The notes: a model not told the origin generated them from the letters alone. A DNA stretch of 64,000 bases from Schistosoma haematobium (GCF_000699445.3 NC_067196.1:86046364-86110363), one strand, 5' to 3'. Shown: positions 33,255-48,528, numbered from the stretch's first letter. Numbers and translations: made by a program.

Positions 33255-33327
33255 GCCTCCATAGCTCAGTGGATAGAGCACTGGTCTAGTAAACCAGGGG
33301 TCGGGAGTTCGATCCTCCCTGGAGGCA
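33255..33327 (+). tRNA. tRNA-Thr(AGT), copy 5
   Basis: TTTT at 33376-33379; 3 GAGT, 12 AG; GAATGAG allele. Begins in one of the shortest units (1,692 bp). Confidence 0.97.
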
Positions 33328-34950
33328 GTGTGTTTGCAACCACTTCGAATTGAGATCATGTTCCAGTCGTGCTAATTTTACTAACTGTCACCACTGATCA
33401 CCAACCGTGACGAAACACACTCGTCCCTGTTCAACTCGAAACTCACAAGTTCACATACAAGTAGGCATCGACTCCAGTCAACTAAACCACTTACAAGACG
33501 ATCAATCAATTGGAACACCGGAGCTGATGATATTATATACCCAGCTGTCAACAGCACCGTCATAGTCTATCGTCAGTTGGACTCAGTGGAAATAATTGAG
33601 GAGCTCCCGTCCGGTTAATTCTAACACGAACTCATTCAACGAGAAGCGTTGAATGTTGAGCAATGCACAGAGAGAGAGAGAGAGAGAGAGAGGAGCGTAC
33701 CACCGGAAACCTGTTTTTCACTCGACTCAGATACACTTGGAGCATATCATGTGAGATTATTATCTCGACAGAATTGTGCAACTGTTTGTGTACTTCGGCG
33801 ACACTTTTGTCAGGGGTTAGGTGTCGACCTGTTGAAGAGTGGATAGTGGAGCTGAGCATTCGGTAGGTTGGTTTGCATGGTGATGCGACTTTCTCTCTCC
33901 CCAGAACAGTTCGTCTACACAAACATTTGACAGATATTCTCAGACACACGCGACACAAATGGATAGGTTCTGATGAGGCTTGTTGGTAAAACAGAGTTTA
34001 GACGGTCTGCATAGACCACGGAAGAAGTGAACATCAGTTGTCACAGGCTTCTCCACGGATTGCCACCACGTCGTCATCTGGTCTGCATGAGACGTTCGTC
34101 AGTGATCTTCCGTGTCTGGTAGGATTAGGGTTTCAGGTGAGTGTGTGAAACGTATGCGCTAATACGAGCTAGTCATGTGAGCAGCCGTTTCAGGTTGGCT
34201 TGTGTTGCAGCATGACAACTTGTTGTGGAATTACGAGACACATGACGATGGTCAGATATCAGTCTGTCTATGAATTGGCGAGCTCGGTGTGACGCATTTC
34301 GTTCTGAATTTGCTCGTGTCTTTAGAACATGGGATTTGCGGATTGTTATTATCCAACTGTGACTGTTACTAATCAAAATGGTCAGAGATCGTGGTGAAAT
34401 GATTCAAGTAGAGCCTCAGTATATTCATGCGTGCAGTAATTGACACGGACAGAATATCTTGTAGTTATGAATGTATATACATGTATCTATATATACACGA
34501 ATCAATATATGTGTAGATATTTCCATCTATATAGATATAGATATATAGAAGTGCAGAATGTATTTGTAGCAATTGACGAAGCATAGAGCGAATTGTTGGG
34601 GTGTTCGTTGATAAGGATAATGAATGGGTTGGTGTGATTCGGAGGTGTCTGTAGTAAGTGAGAATATGTTGATGTTACTTGATAATATGTGTGATTTTCA
34701 GGTGTCGTGCTAGTTATGTGGTAGTCGAAGTTGTAGTGTCGGTGTTTGTTGTTGATGTATAAATGTGGTGTTTGTAAGAGTGGATGGAGTCAGTTGTAGG
34801 ACGTGGATTGTTTGTGTTTGTTTTGAGGTGATGTTGTGTGAGTGTGAGTGTGAGTGTGAGTGCGTGTGTGTGCGTGTGTGTGGAGGTGGTTGTAGTAGGA
34901 TATTTGTGAGTTGTATTGTGATGAGTTTGGTGTTGGTGGCAGACTGATGC

Positions 34951-35023
34951 GCCTCCATAGCTCAGTGGATAGAGCACTGGTCTAGTAAACCAGGGGTCGG
35001 GAGTTCGATCCTCCCTGGAGGCA
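34951..35023 (+). tRNA. tRNA-Thr(AGT), copy 6
   Basis: TTTT at 35072-35075; 4 GAGT, 13 AG; GAATGGG allele, flanked on both sides by GAATGAG units. Confidence 0.97.
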
Positions 35024-36648
35024 GTGTGTTTGCAACCACTTCGAATTGAGATCATGTTCCAGTCGTGCTAATTTTACTAACTGTCACCACTGATCACCAA
35101 CCGTGACGAAACACACTCGTCCCTGTTCAACTCGAAACTCACAAGTTCACATACAAGTAGGCATCGACTCCAGTCAACTAAACCACTTACAAGACGATCA
35201 ATCAATTGGAACACCGGAGCTGATGATATTATATACCCAGCTGTCAACAGCACCGTCATAGTCTATCGTCAGTTGGACTCAGTGGAAATAATTGAGGAGC
35301 TCCCGTCCGGTTAATTCTAACACGAACTCATTCAACGAGAAGCGTTGAATGTTGAGCAATGCACAGAGAGAGAGAGAGAGAGAGAGAGAGGAGCGTACCA
35401 CCGGAAACCTGTTTTTCACTCGACTCAGATACACTTGGAGCATATCATGTGAGATTATTATCTCGACAGAATTGTGCAACTGTTTGTGTACTTCGGCGAC
35501 ACTTTTGTCAGGGGTTAGGTGTCGACCTGTTGAAGAGTGGATAGTGGAGCTGAGCATTCGGTAGGTTGGTTTGCATGGTGATGCGACTTTCTCTCTCCCC
35601 AGAACAGTTCGTCTACACAAACATTTGACAGATATTCTCAGACACACGCGACACAAATGGATAGGTTCTGATGAGGCTTGTTGGTAAAACAGAGTTTAGA
35701 CGGTCTGCATAGACCACGGAAGAAGTGAACATCAGTTGTCACAGGCTTCTCCACGGATTGCCACCACGTCGTCATCTGGTCTGCATGAGACGTTCGTCAG
35801 TGATCTTCCGTGTCTGGTAGGATTAGGGTTTCAGGTGAGTGTGTGAAACGTATGCGCTAATACGAGCTAGTCATGTGAGCAGCCGTTTCAGGTTGGCTTG
35901 TGTTGCAGCATGACAACTTGTTGTGGAATTACGAGACACATGACGATGGTCAGATATCAGTCTGTCTATGAATTGGCGAGCTCGGTGTGACGCATTTCGT
36001 TCTGAATTTGCTCGTGTCTTTAGAACATGGGATTTGCGGATTGTTATTATCCAACTGTGACTGTTACTAATCAAAATGGTCAGAGATCGTGGTGAAATGA
36101 TTCAAGTAGAGCCTCAGTATATTCATGCGTGCAGTAATTGACACGGACAGAATATCTTGTAGTTATGAATGTATATACATGTATCTATATATACACGAAT
36201 CAATATATGTGTAGATATTTCCATCTATATAGATATAGATATATAGAAGTGCAGAATGTATTTGTAGCAATTGACGAAGCATAGAGCGAATTGTTGGGGT
36301 GTTCGTTGATAAGGATAATGAATGAGTTGGTGTGATTCGGAGGTGTCTGTAGTAAGTGAGAATATGTTGATGTTACTTGATAATATGTGTGATTTTCAGG
36401 TGTCGTGCTAGTTATGTGGTAGTCGAAGTTGTAGTGTCGGTGTTTGTTGTTGATGTATAAATGTGGTGTTTGTAAGAGTGGATGGAGTCAGTTGTAGGAC
36501 GTGGATTGTTTGTGTTTGTTTTGAGGTGATGTTGTGTGAGTGTGAGTGTGAGTGTGAGTGTGTGTGTGTGCGTGTGTGTGGAGGTGGTTGTAGTAGGATA
36601 TTTGTGAGTTGTATTGTGATGAGTTTGGTGTTGGTGGCAGACTGATGC

Positions 36649-36721
36649 GCCTCCATAGCTCAGTGGATAGAGCACTGGTCTAGTAAACCAGGGGTCGGGA
36701 GTTCGATCCTCCCTGGAGGCA
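36649..36721 (+). tRNA. tRNA-Thr(AGT), copy 7
   Basis: TTTT at 36770-36773; 4 GAGT with the first CG of the GT tract lost, 12 AG; GAATGAG allele. Confidence 0.97.
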
Positions 36722-38342
36722 GTGTGTTTGCAACCACTTCGAATTGAGATCATGTTCCAGTCGTGCTAATTTTACTAACTGTCACCACTGATCACCAACC
36801 GTGACGAAACACACTCGTCCCTGTTCAACTCGAAACTCACAAGTTCACATACAAGTAGGCATCGACTCCAGTCAACTAAACCACTTACAAGACGATCAAT
36901 CAATTGGAACACCGGAGCTGATGATATTATATACCCAGCTGTCAACAGCACCGTCATAGTCTATCGTCAGTTGGACTCAGTGGAAATAATTGAGGAGCTC
37001 CCGTCCGGTTAATTCTAACACGAACTCATTCAACGAGAAGCGTTGAATGTTGAGCAATGCACAGAGAGAGAGAGAGAGAGAGAGAGGAGCGTACCACCGG
37101 AAACCTGTTTTTCACTCGACTCAGATACACTTGGAGCATATCATGTGAGATTATTATCTCGACAGAATTGTGCAACTGTTTGTGTACTTCGGCGACACTT
37201 TTGTCAGGGGTTAGGTGTCGACCTGTTGAAGAGTGGATAGTGGAGCTGAGCATTCGGTAGGTTGGTTTGCATGGTGATGCGACTTTCTCTCTCCCCAGAA
37301 CAGTTCGTCTACACAAACATTTGACAGATATTCTCAGACACACGCGACACAAATGGATAGGTTCTGATGAGGCTTGTTGGTAAAACAGAGTTTAGACGGT
37401 CTGCATAGACCACGGAAGAAGTGAACATCAGTTGTCACAGGCTTCTCCACGGATTGCCACCACGTCGTCATCTGGTCTGCATGAGACGTTCGTCAGTGAT
37501 CTTCCGTGTCTGGTAGGATTAGGGTTTCAGGTGAGTGTGTGAAACGTATGCGCTAATACGAGCTAGTCATGTGAGCAGCCGTTTCAGGTTGGCTTGTGTT
37601 GCAGCATGACAACTTGTTGTGGAATTACGAGACACATGACGATGGTCAGATATCAGTCTGTCTATGAATTGGCGAGCTCGGTGTGACGCATTTCGTTCTG
37701 AATTTGCTCGTGTCTTTAGAACATGGGATTTGCGGATTGTTATTATCCAACTGTGACTGTTACTAATCAAAATGGTCAGAGATCGTGGTGAAATGATTCA
37801 AGTAGAGCCTCAGTATATTCATGCGTGCAGTAATTGACACGGACAGAATATCTTGTAGTTATGAATGTATATACATGTATCTATATATACACGAATCAAT
37901 ATATGTGTAGATATTTCCATCTATATAGATATAGATATATAGAAGTGCAGAATGTATTTGTAGCAATTGACGAAGCATAGAGCGAATTGTTGGGGTGTTC
38001 GTTGATAAGGATAATGAATGAGTTGGTGTGATTCGGAGGTGTCTGTAGTAAGTGAGAATATGTTGATGTTACTTGATAATATGTGTGATTTTCAGGTGTC
38101 GTGCTAGTTATGTGGTAGTCGAAGTTGTAGTGTCGGTGTTTGTTGTTGATGTATAAATGTGGTGTTTGTAAGAGTGGATGGAGTCAGTTGTAGGACGTGG
38201 ATTGTTTGTGTTTGTTTTGAGGTGATGTTGTGTGAGTGTGAGTGTGAGTGCGTGTGTGTGTGTGCGTGTGTGTGGAGGTGGTTGTAGTAGGATATTTGTG
38301 AGTTGTATTGTGATGAGTTTGGTGTTGGTGGCAGACTGATGC

Positions 38343-38415
38343 GCCTCCATAGCTCAGTGGATAGAGCACTGGTCTAGTAAACCAGGGGTCGGGAGTTCGA
38401 TCCTCCCTGGAGGCA
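38343..38415 (+). tRNA. tRNA-Thr(AGT), copy 8
   Basis: TTTT at 38464-38467; 3 GAGT, 12 AG; last unit with the GAATGAG allele. Confidence 0.97.
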
Positions 38416-40042
38416 GTGTGTTTGCAACCACTTCGAATTGAGATCATGTTCCAGTCGTGCTAATTTTACTAACTGTCACCACTGATCACCAACCGTGACG
38501 AAACACACTCGTCCCTGTTCAACTCGAAACTCACAAGTTCACATACAAGTAGGCATCGACTCCAGTCAACTAAACCACTTACAAGACGATCAATCAATTG
38601 GAACACCGGAGCTGATGATATTATATACCCAGCTGTCAACAGCACCGTCATAGTCTATCGTCAGTTGGACTCAGTGGAAATAATTGAGGAGCTCCCGTCC
38701 GGTTAATTCTAACACGAACTCATTCAACGAGAAGCGTTGAATGTTGAGCAATGCACAGAGAGAGAGAGAGAGAGAGAGAGGAGCGTACCACCGGAAACCT
38801 GTTTTTCACTCGACTCAGATACACTTGGAGCATATCATGTGAGATTATTATCTCGACAGAATTGTGCAACTGTTTGTGTACTTCGGCGACACTTTTGTCA
38901 GGGGTTAGGTGTCGACCTGTTGAAGAGTGGATAGTGGAGCTGAGCATTCGGTAGGTTGGTTTGCATGGTGATGCGACTTTCTCTCTCCCCAGAACAGTTC
39001 GTCTACACAAACATTTGACAGATATTCTCAGACACACGCGACACAAATGGATAGGTTCTGATGAGGCTTGTTGGTAAAACAGAGTTTAGACGGTCTGCAT
39101 AGACCACGGAAGAAGTGAACATCAGTTGTCACAGGCTTCTCCACGGATTGCCACCACGTCGTCATCTGGTCTGCATGAGACGTTCGTCAGTGATCTTCCG
39201 TGTCTGGTAGGATTAGGGTTTCAGGTGAGTGTGTGAAACGTATGCGCTAATACGAGCTAGTCATGTGAGCAGCCGTTTCAGGTTGGCTTGTGTTGCAGCA
39301 TGACAACTTGTTGTGGAATTACGAGACACATGACGATGGTCAGATATCAGTCTGTCTATGAATTGGCGAGCTCGGTGTGACGCATTTCGTTCTGAATTTG
39401 CTCGTGTCTTTAGAACATGGGATTTGCGGATTGTTATTATCCAACTGTGACTGTTACTAATCAAAATGGTCAGAGATCGTGGTGAAATGATTCAAGTAGA
39501 GCCTCAGTATATTCATGCGTGCAGTAATTGACACGGACAGAATATCTTGTAGTTATGAATGTATATACATGTATCTATATATACACGAATCAATATATGT
39601 GTAGATATTTCCATCTATATAGATATAGATATATAGAAGTGCAGAATGTATTTGTAGCAATTGACGAAGCATAGAGCGAATTGTTGGGGTGTTCGTTGAT
39701 AAGGATAATGAATGGGTTGGTGTGATTCGGAGGTGTCTGTAGTAAGTGAGAATATGTTGATGTTACTTGATAATATGTGTGATTTTCAGGTGTCGTGCTA
39801 GTTATGTGGTAGTCGAAGTTGTAGTGTCGGTGTTTGTTGTTGATGTATAAATGTGGTGTTTGTAAGAGTGGATGGAGTCAGTTGTAGGACGTGGATTGTT
39901 TGTGTTTGTTTTGAGGTGATGTTGTGTGAGTGTGAGTGTGAGTGTGAGTGCGTGTGTGTGTGTGCGTGTGTGTGGAGGTGGTTGTAGTAGGATATTTGTG
40001 AGTTGTATTGTGATGAGTTTGGTGTTGGTGGCAGACTGATGC

Positions 40043-40115
40043 GCCTCCATAGCTCAGTGGATAGAGCACTGGTCTAGTAAACCAGGGGTCGGGAGTTCGA
40101 TCCTCCCTGGAGGCA
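40043..40115 (+). tRNA. tRNA-Thr(AGT), copy 9
   Basis: TTTT at 40164-40167; 4 GAGT, 12 AG; GAATGGG allele. Confidence 0.97.
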
Positions 40116-41734
40116 GTGTGTTTGCAACCACTTCGAATTGAGATCATGTTCCAGTCGTGCTAATTTTACTAACTGTCACCACTGATCACCAACCGTGACG
40201 AAACACACTCGTCCCTGTTCAACTCGAAACTCACAAGTTCACATACAAGTAGGCATCGACTCCAGTCAACTAAACCACTTACAAGACGATCAATCAATTG
40301 GAACACCGGAGCTGATGATATTATATACCCAGCTGTCAACAGCACCGTCATAGTCTATCGTCAGTTGGACTCAGTGGAAATAATTGAGGAGCTCCCGTCC
40401 GGTTAATTCTAACACGAACTCATTCAACGAGAAGCGTTGAATGTTGAGCAATGCACAGAGAGAGAGAGAGAGAGAGAGAGGAGCGTACCACCGGAAACCT
40501 GTTTTTCACTCGACTCAGATACACTTGGAGCATATCATGTGAGATTATTATCTCGACAGAATTGTGCAACTGTTTGTGTACTTCGGCGACACTTTTGTCA
40601 GGGGTTAGGTGTCGACCTGTTGAAGAGTGGATAGTGGAGCTGAGCATTCGGTAGGTTGGTTTGCATGGTGATGCGACTTTCTCTCTCCCCAGAACAGTTC
40701 GTCTACACAAACATTTGACAGATATTCTCAGACACACGCGACACAAATGGATAGGTTCTGATGAGGCTTGTTGGTAAAACAGAGTTTAGACGGTCTGCAT
40801 AGACCACGGAAGAAGTGAACATCAGTTGTCACAGGCTTCTCCACGGATTGCCACCACGTCGTCATCTGGTCTGCATGAGACGTTCGTCAGTGATCTTCCG
40901 TGTCTGGTAGGATTAGGGTTTCAGGTGAGTGTGTGAAACGTATGCGCTAATACGAGCTAGTCATGTGAGCAGCCGTTTCAGGTTGGCTTGTGTTGCAGCA
41001 TGACAACTTGTTGTGGAATTACGAGACACATGACGATGGTCAGATATCAGTCTGTCTATGAATTGGCGAGCTCGGTGTGACGCATTTCGTTCTGAATTTG
41101 CTCGTGTCTTTAGAACATGGGATTTGCGGATTGTTATTATCCAACTGTGACTGTTACTAATCAAAATGGTCAGAGATCGTGGTGAAATGATTCAAGTAGA
41201 GCCTCAGTATATTCATGCGTGCAGTAATTGACACGGACAGAATATCTTGTAGTTATGAATGTATATACATGTATCTATATATACACGAATCAATATATGT
41301 GTAGATATTTCCATCTATATAGATATAGATATATAGAAGTGCAGAATGTATTTGTAGCAATTGACGAAGCATAGAGCGAATTGTTGGGGTGTTCGTTGAT
41401 AAGGATAATGAATGGGTTGGTGTGATTCGGAGGTGTCTGTAGTAAGTGAGAATATGTTGATGTTACTTGATAATATGTGTGATTTTCAGGTGTCGTGCTA
41501 GTTATGTGGTAGTCGAAGTTGTAGTGTCGGTGTTTGTTGTTGATGTATAAATGTGGTGTTTGTAAGAGTGGATGGAGTCAGTTGTAGGACGTGGATTGTT
41601 TGTGTTTGTTTTGAGGTGATGTTGTGTGAGTGTGAGTGTGAGTGCGTGTGTGTGTGCGTGTGTGTGGAGGTGGTTGTAGTAGGATATTTGTGAGTTGTAT
41701 TGTGATGAGTTTGGTGTTGGTGGCAGACTGATGC

Positions 41735-41807
41735 GCCTCCATAGCTCAGTGGATAGAGCACTGGTCTAGTAAACCAGGGGTCGGGAGTTCGATCCTCCCT
41801 GGAGGCA
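41735..41807 (+). tRNA. tRNA-Thr(AGT), copy 10
   Basis: TTTT at 41856-41859; 3 GAGT, 12 AG. Confidence 0.97.
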
Positions 41808-43434
41808 GTGTGTTTGCAACCACTTCGAATTGAGATCATGTTCCAGTCGTGCTAATTTTACTAACTGTCACCACTGATCACCAACCGTGACGAAACACAC
41901 TCGTCCCTGTTCAACTCGAAACTCACAAGTTCACATACAAGTAGGCATCGACTCCAGTCAACTAAACCACTTACAAGACGATCAATCAATTGGAACACCG
42001 GAGCTGATGATATTATATACCCAGCTGTCAACAGCACCGTCATAGTCTATCGTCAGTTGGACTCAGTGGAAATAATTGAGGAGCTCCCGTCCGGTTAATT
42101 CTAACACGAACTCATTCAACGAGAAGCGTTGAATGTTGAGCAATGCACAGAGAGAGAGAGAGAGAGAGAGAGGAGCGTACCACCGGAAACCTGTTTTTCA
42201 CTCGACTCAGATACACTTGGAGCATATCATGTGAGATTATTATCTCGACAGAATTGTGCAACTGTTTGTGTACTTCGGCGACACTTTTGTCAGGGGTTAG
42301 GTGTCGACCTGTTGAAGAGTGGATAGTGGAGCTGAGCATTCGGTAGGTTGGTTTGCATGGTGATGCGACTTTCTCTCTCCCCAGAACAGTTCGTCTACAC
42401 AAACATTTGACAGATATTCTCAGACACACGCGACACAAATGGATAGGTTCTGATGAGGCTTGTTGGTAAAACAGAGTTTAGACGGTCTGCATAGACCACG
42501 GAAGAAGTGAACATCAGTTGTCACAGGCTTCTCCACGGATTGCCACCACGTCGTCATCTGGTCTGCATGAGACGTTCGTCAGTGATCTTCCGTGTCTGGT
42601 AGGATTAGGGTTTCAGGTGAGTGTGTGAAACGTATGCGCTAATACGAGCTAGTCATGTGAGCAGCCGTTTCAGGTTGGCTTGTGTTGCAGCATGACAACT
42701 TGTTGTGGAATTACGAGACACATGACGATGGTCAGATATCAGTCTGTCTATGAATTGGCGAGCTCGGTGTGACGCATTTCGTTCTGAATTTGCTCGTGTC
42801 TTTAGAACATGGGATTTGCGGATTGTTATTATCCAACTGTGACTGTTACTAATCAAAATGGTCAGAGATCGTGGTGAAATGATTCAAGTAGAGCCTCAGT
42901 ATATTCATGCGTGCAGTAATTGACACGGACAGAATATCTTGTAGTTATGAATGTATATACATGTATCTATATATACACGAATCAATATATGTGTAGATAT
43001 TTCCATCTATATAGATATAGATATATAGAAGTGCAGAATGTATTTGTAGCAATTGACGAAGCATAGAGCGAATTGTTGGGGTGTTCGTTGATAAGGATAA
43101 TGAATGGGTTGGTGTGATTCGGAGGTGTCTGTAGTAAGTGAGAATATGTTGATGTTACTTGATAATATGTGTGATTTTCAGGTGTCGTGCTAGTTATGTG
43201 GTAGTCGAAGTTGTAGTGTCGGTGTTTGTTGTTGATGTATAAATGTGGTGTTTGTAAGAGTGGATGGAGTCAGTTGTAGGACGTGGATTGTTTGTGTTTG
43301 TTTTGAGGTGATGTTGTGTGAGTGTGAGTGTGAGTGTGAGTGCGTGTGTGTGTGTGCGTGTGTGTGGAGGTGGTTGTAGTAGGATATTTGTGAGTTGTAT
43401 TGTGATGAGTTTGGTGTTGGTGGCAGACTGATGC

Positions 43435-43507
43435 GCCTCCATAGCTCAGTGGATAGAGCACTGGTCTAGTAAACCAGGGGTCGGGAGTTCGATCCTCCCT
43501 GGAGGCA
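43435..43507 (+). tRNA. tRNA-Thr(AGT), copy 11
   Basis: TTTT at 43556-43559; 4 GAGT, 13 AG. Confidence 0.97.
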
Positions 43508-45136
43508 GTGTGTTTGCAACCACTTCGAATTGAGATCATGTTCCAGTCGTGCTAATTTTACTAACTGTCACCACTGATCACCAACCGTGACGAAACACAC
43601 TCGTCCCTGTTCAACTCGAAACTCACAAGTTCACATACAAGTAGGCATCGACTCCAGTCAACTAAACCACTTACAAGACGATCAATCAATTGGAACACCG
43701 GAGCTGATGATATTATATACCCAGCTGTCAACAGCACCGTCATAGTCTATCGTCAGTTGGACTCAGTGGAAATAATTGAGGAGCTCCCGTCCGGTTAATT
43801 CTAACACGAACTCATTCAACGAGAAGCGTTGAATGTTGAGCAATGCACAGAGAGAGAGAGAGAGAGAGAGAGAGGAGCGTACCACCGGAAACCTGTTTTT
43901 CACTCGACTCAGATACACTTGGAGCATATCATGTGAGATTATTATCTCGACAGAATTGTGCAACTGTTTGTGTACTTCGGCGACACTTTTGTCAGGGGTT
44001 AGGTGTCGACCTGTTGAAGAGTGGATAGTGGAGCTGAGCATTCGGTAGGTTGGTTTGCATGGTGATGCGACTTTCTCTCTCCCCAGAACAGTTCGTCTAC
44101 ACAAACATTTGACAGATATTCTCAGACACACGCGACACAAATGGATAGGTTCTGATGAGGCTTGTTGGTAAAACAGAGTTTAGACGGTCTGCATAGACCA
44201 CGGAAGAAGTGAACATCAGTTGTCACAGGCTTCTCCACGGATTGCCACCACGTCGTCATCTGGTCTGCATGAGACGTTCGTCAGTGATCTTCCGTGTCTG
44301 GTAGGATTAGGGTTTCAGGTGAGTGTGTGAAACGTATGCGCTAATACGAGCTAGTCATGTGAGCAGCCGTTTCAGGTTGGCTTGTGTTGCAGCATGACAA
44401 CTTGTTGTGGAATTACGAGACACATGACGATGGTCAGATATCAGTCTGTCTATGAATTGGCGAGCTCGGTGTGACGCATTTCGTTCTGAATTTGCTCGTG
44501 TCTTTAGAACATGGGATTTGCGGATTGTTATTATCCAACTGTGACTGTTACTAATCAAAATGGTCAGAGATCGTGGTGAAATGATTCAAGTAGAGCCTCA
44601 GTATATTCATGCGTGCAGTAATTGACACGGACAGAATATCTTGTAGTTATGAATGTATATACATGTATCTATATATACACGAATCAATATATGTGTAGAT
44701 ATTTCCATCTATATAGATATAGATATATAGAAGTGCAGAATGTATTTGTAGCAATTGACGAAGCATAGAGCGAATTGTTGGGGTGTTCGTTGATAAGGAT
44801 AATGAATGGGTTGGTGTGATTCGGAGGTGTCTGTAGTAAGTGAGAATATGTTGATGTTACTTGATAATATGTGTGATTTTCAGGTGTCGTGCTAGTTATG
44901 TGGTAGTCGAAGTTGTAGTGTCGGTGTTTGTTGTAGATGTATAAATGTGGTGTTTGTAAGAGTGGATGGAGTCAGTTGTAGGACGTGGATTGTTTGTGTT
45001 TGTTTTGAGGTGATGTTGTGTGAGTGTGAGTGTGAGTGTGAGTGCGTGTGTGTGTGTGCGTGTGTGTGGAGGTGGTTGTAGTAGGATATTTGTGAGTTGT
45101 ATTGTGATGAGTTTGGTGTTGGTGGCAGACTGATGC

Positions 45137-45209
45137 GCCTCCATAGCTCAGTGGATAGAGCACTGGTCTAGTAAACCAGGGGTCGGGAGTTCGATCCTCC
45201 CTGGAGGCA
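45137..45209 (+). tRNA. tRNA-Thr(AGT), copy 12
   Basis: TTTT at 45258-45261; 4 GAGT, 12 AG. First unit with the TTGTAGATG allele upstream and the only TTTT-class unit that has it. Confidence 0.97.
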
Positions 45210-46828
45210 GTGTGTTTGCAACCACTTCGAATTGAGATCATGTTCCAGTCGTGCTAATTTTACTAACTGTCACCACTGATCACCAACCGTGACGAAACAC
45301 ACTCGTCCCTGTTCAACTCGAAACTCACAAGTTCACATACAAGTAGGCATCGACTCCAGTCAACTAAACCACTTACAAGACGATCAATCAATTGGAACAC
45401 CGGAGCTGATGATATTATATACCCAGCTGTCAACAGCACCGTCATAGTCTATCGTCAGTTGGACTCAGTGGAAATAATTGAGGAGCTCCCGTCCGGTTAA
45501 TTCTAACACGAACTCATTCAACGAGAAGCGTTGAATGTTGAGCAATGCACAGAGAGAGAGAGAGAGAGAGAGAGGAGCGTACCACCGGAAACCTGTTTTT
45601 CACTCGACTCAGATACACTTGGAGCATATCATGTGAGATTATTATCTCGACAGAATTGTGCAACTGTTTGTGTACTTCGGCGACACTTTTGTCAGGGGTT
45701 AGGTGTCGACCTGTTGAAGAGTGGATAGTGGAGCTGAGCATTCGGTAGGTTGGTTTGCATGGTGATGCGACTTTCTCTCTCCCCAGAACAGTTCGTCTAC
45801 ACAAACATTTGACAGATATTCTCAGACACACGCGACACAAATGGATAGGTTCTGATGAGGCTTGTTGGTAAAACAGAGTTTAGACGGTCTGCATAGACCA
45901 CGGAAGAAGTGAACATCAGTTGTCACAGGCTTCTCCACGGATTGCCACCACGTCGTCATCTGGTCTGCATGAGACGTTCGTCAGTGATCTTCCGTGTCTG
46001 GTAGGATTAGGGTTTCAGGTGAGTGTGTGAAACGTATGCGCTAATACGAGCTAGTCATGTGAGCAGCCGTTTCAGGTTGGCTTGTGTTGCAGCATGACAA
46101 CTTGTTGTGGAATTACGAGACACATGACGATGGTCAGATATCAGTCTGTCTATGAATTGGCGAGCTCGGTGTGACGCATTTCGTTCTGAATTTGCTCGTG
46201 TCTTTAGAACATGGGATTTGCGGATTGTTATTATCCAACTGTGACTGTTACTAATCAAAATGGTCAGAGATCGTGGTGAAATGATTCAAGTAGAGCCTCA
46301 GTATATTCATGCGTGCAGTAATTGACACGGACAGAATATCTTGTAGTTATGAATGTATATACATGTATCTATATATACACGAATCAATATATGTGTAGAT
46401 ATTTCCATCTATATAGATATAGATATATAGAAGTGCAGAATGTATTTGTAGCAATTGACGAAGCATAGAGCGAATTGTTGGGGTGTTCGTTGATAAGGAT
46501 AATGAATGGGTTGGTGTGATTCGGAGGTGTCTGTAGTAAGTGAGAATATGTTGATGTTACTTGATAATATGTGTGATTTTCAGGTGTCGTGCTAGTTATG
46601 TGGTAGTCGAAGTTGTAGTGTCGGTGTTTGTTGTTGATGTATAAATGTGGTGTTTGTAAGAGTGGATGGAGTCAGTTGTAGGACGTGGATTGTTTGTGTT
46701 TGTTTTGAGGTGATGTTGTGTGAGTGTGAGTGTGAGTGTGTGTGTGTGTGCGTGTGTGTGGAGGTGGTTGTAGTAGGATATTTGTGAGTTGTATTGTGAT
46801 GAGTTTGGTGTTGGTGGCAGACTGATGC

Positions 46829-46901
46829 GCCTCCATAGCTCAGTGGATAGAGCACTGGTCTAGTAAACCAGGGGTCGGGAGTTCGATCCTCCCTGGAGGC
46901 A
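46829..46901 (+). tRNA. tRNA-Thr(AGT), copy 13
   Basis: Last copy with TTTT (46950-46953); 3 GAGT with the first CG lost, 15 AG. Confidence 0.97.
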
Positions 46902-47238
46902 GTGTGTTTGCAACCACTTCGAATTGAGATCATGTTCCAGTCGTGCTAATTTTACTAACTGTCACCACTGATCACCAACCGTGACGAAACACACTCGTCC
47001 CTGTTCAACTCGAAACTCACAAGTTCACATACAAGTAGGCATCGACTCCAGTCAACTAAACCACTTACAAGACGATCAATCAATTGGAACACCGGAGCTG
47101 ATGATATTATATACCCAGCTGTCAACAGCACCGTCATAGTCTATCGTCAGTTGGACTCAGTGGAAATAATTGAGGAGCTCCCGTCCGGTTAATTCTAACA
47201 CGAACTCATTCAACGAGAAGCGTTGAATGTTGAGCAAT

Positions 47239-47275
<37 letters not shown>

Positions 47276-48528
47276 CGTACCACCGGAAACCTGTTTTTCA
47301 CTCGACTCAGATACACTTGGAGCATATCATGTGAGATTATTATCTCGACAGAATTGTGCAACTGTTTGTGTACTTCGGCGACACTTTTGTCAGGGGTTAG
47401 GTGTCGACCTGTTGAAGAGTGGATAGTGGAGCTGAGCATTCGGTAGGTTGGTTTGCATGGTGATGCGACTTTCTCTCTCCCCAGAACAGTTCGTCTACAC
47501 AAACATTTGACAGATATTCTCAGACACACGCGACACAAATGGATAGGTTCTGATGAGGCTTGTTGGTAAAACAGAGTTTAGACGGTCTGCATAGACCACG
47601 GAAGAAGTGAACATCAGTTGTCACAGGCTTCTCCACGGATTGCCACCACGTCGTCATCTGGTCTGCATGAGACGTTCGTCAGTGATCTTCCGTGTCTGGT
47701 AGGATTAGGGTTTCAGGTGAGTGTGTGAAACGTATGCGCTAATACGAGCTAGTCATGTGAGCAGCCGTTTCAGGTTGGCTTGTGTTGCAGCATGACAACT
47801 TGTTGTGGAATTACGAGACACATGACGATGGTCAGATATCAGTCTGTCTATGAATTGGCGAGCTCGGTGTGACGCATTTCGTTCTGAATTTGCTCGTGTC
47901 TTTAGAACATGGGATTTGCGGATTGTTATTATCCAACTGTGACTGTTACTAATCAAAATGGTCAGAGATCGTGGTGAAATGATTCAAGTAGAGCCTCAGT
48001 ATATTCATGCGTGCAGTAATTGACACGGACAGAATATCTTGTAGTTATGAATGTATATACATGTATCTATATATACACGAATCAATATATGTGTAGATAT
48101 TTCCATCTATATAGATATAGATATATAGAAGTGCAGAATGTATTTGTAGCAATTGACGAAGCATAGAGCGAATTGTTGGGGTGTTCGTTGATAAGGATAA
48201 TGAATGGGTTGGTGTGATTCGGAGGTGTCTGTAGTAAGTGAGAATATGTTGATGTTACTTGATAATATGTGTGATTTTCAGGTGTCGTGCTAGTTATGTG
48301 GTAGTCGAAGTTGTAGTGTCGGTGTTTGTTGTTGATGTATAAATGTGGTGTTTGTAAGAGTGGATGGAGTCAGTTGTAGGACGTGGATTGTTTGTGTTTG
48401 TTTTGAGGTGATGTTGTGTGAGTGTGAGTGTGAGTGCGTGTGTGTGTGTGCGTGTGTGTGGAGGTGGTTGTAGTAGGATATTTGTGAGTTGTATTGTGAT
48501 GAGTTTGGTGTTGGTGGCAGACTGATGC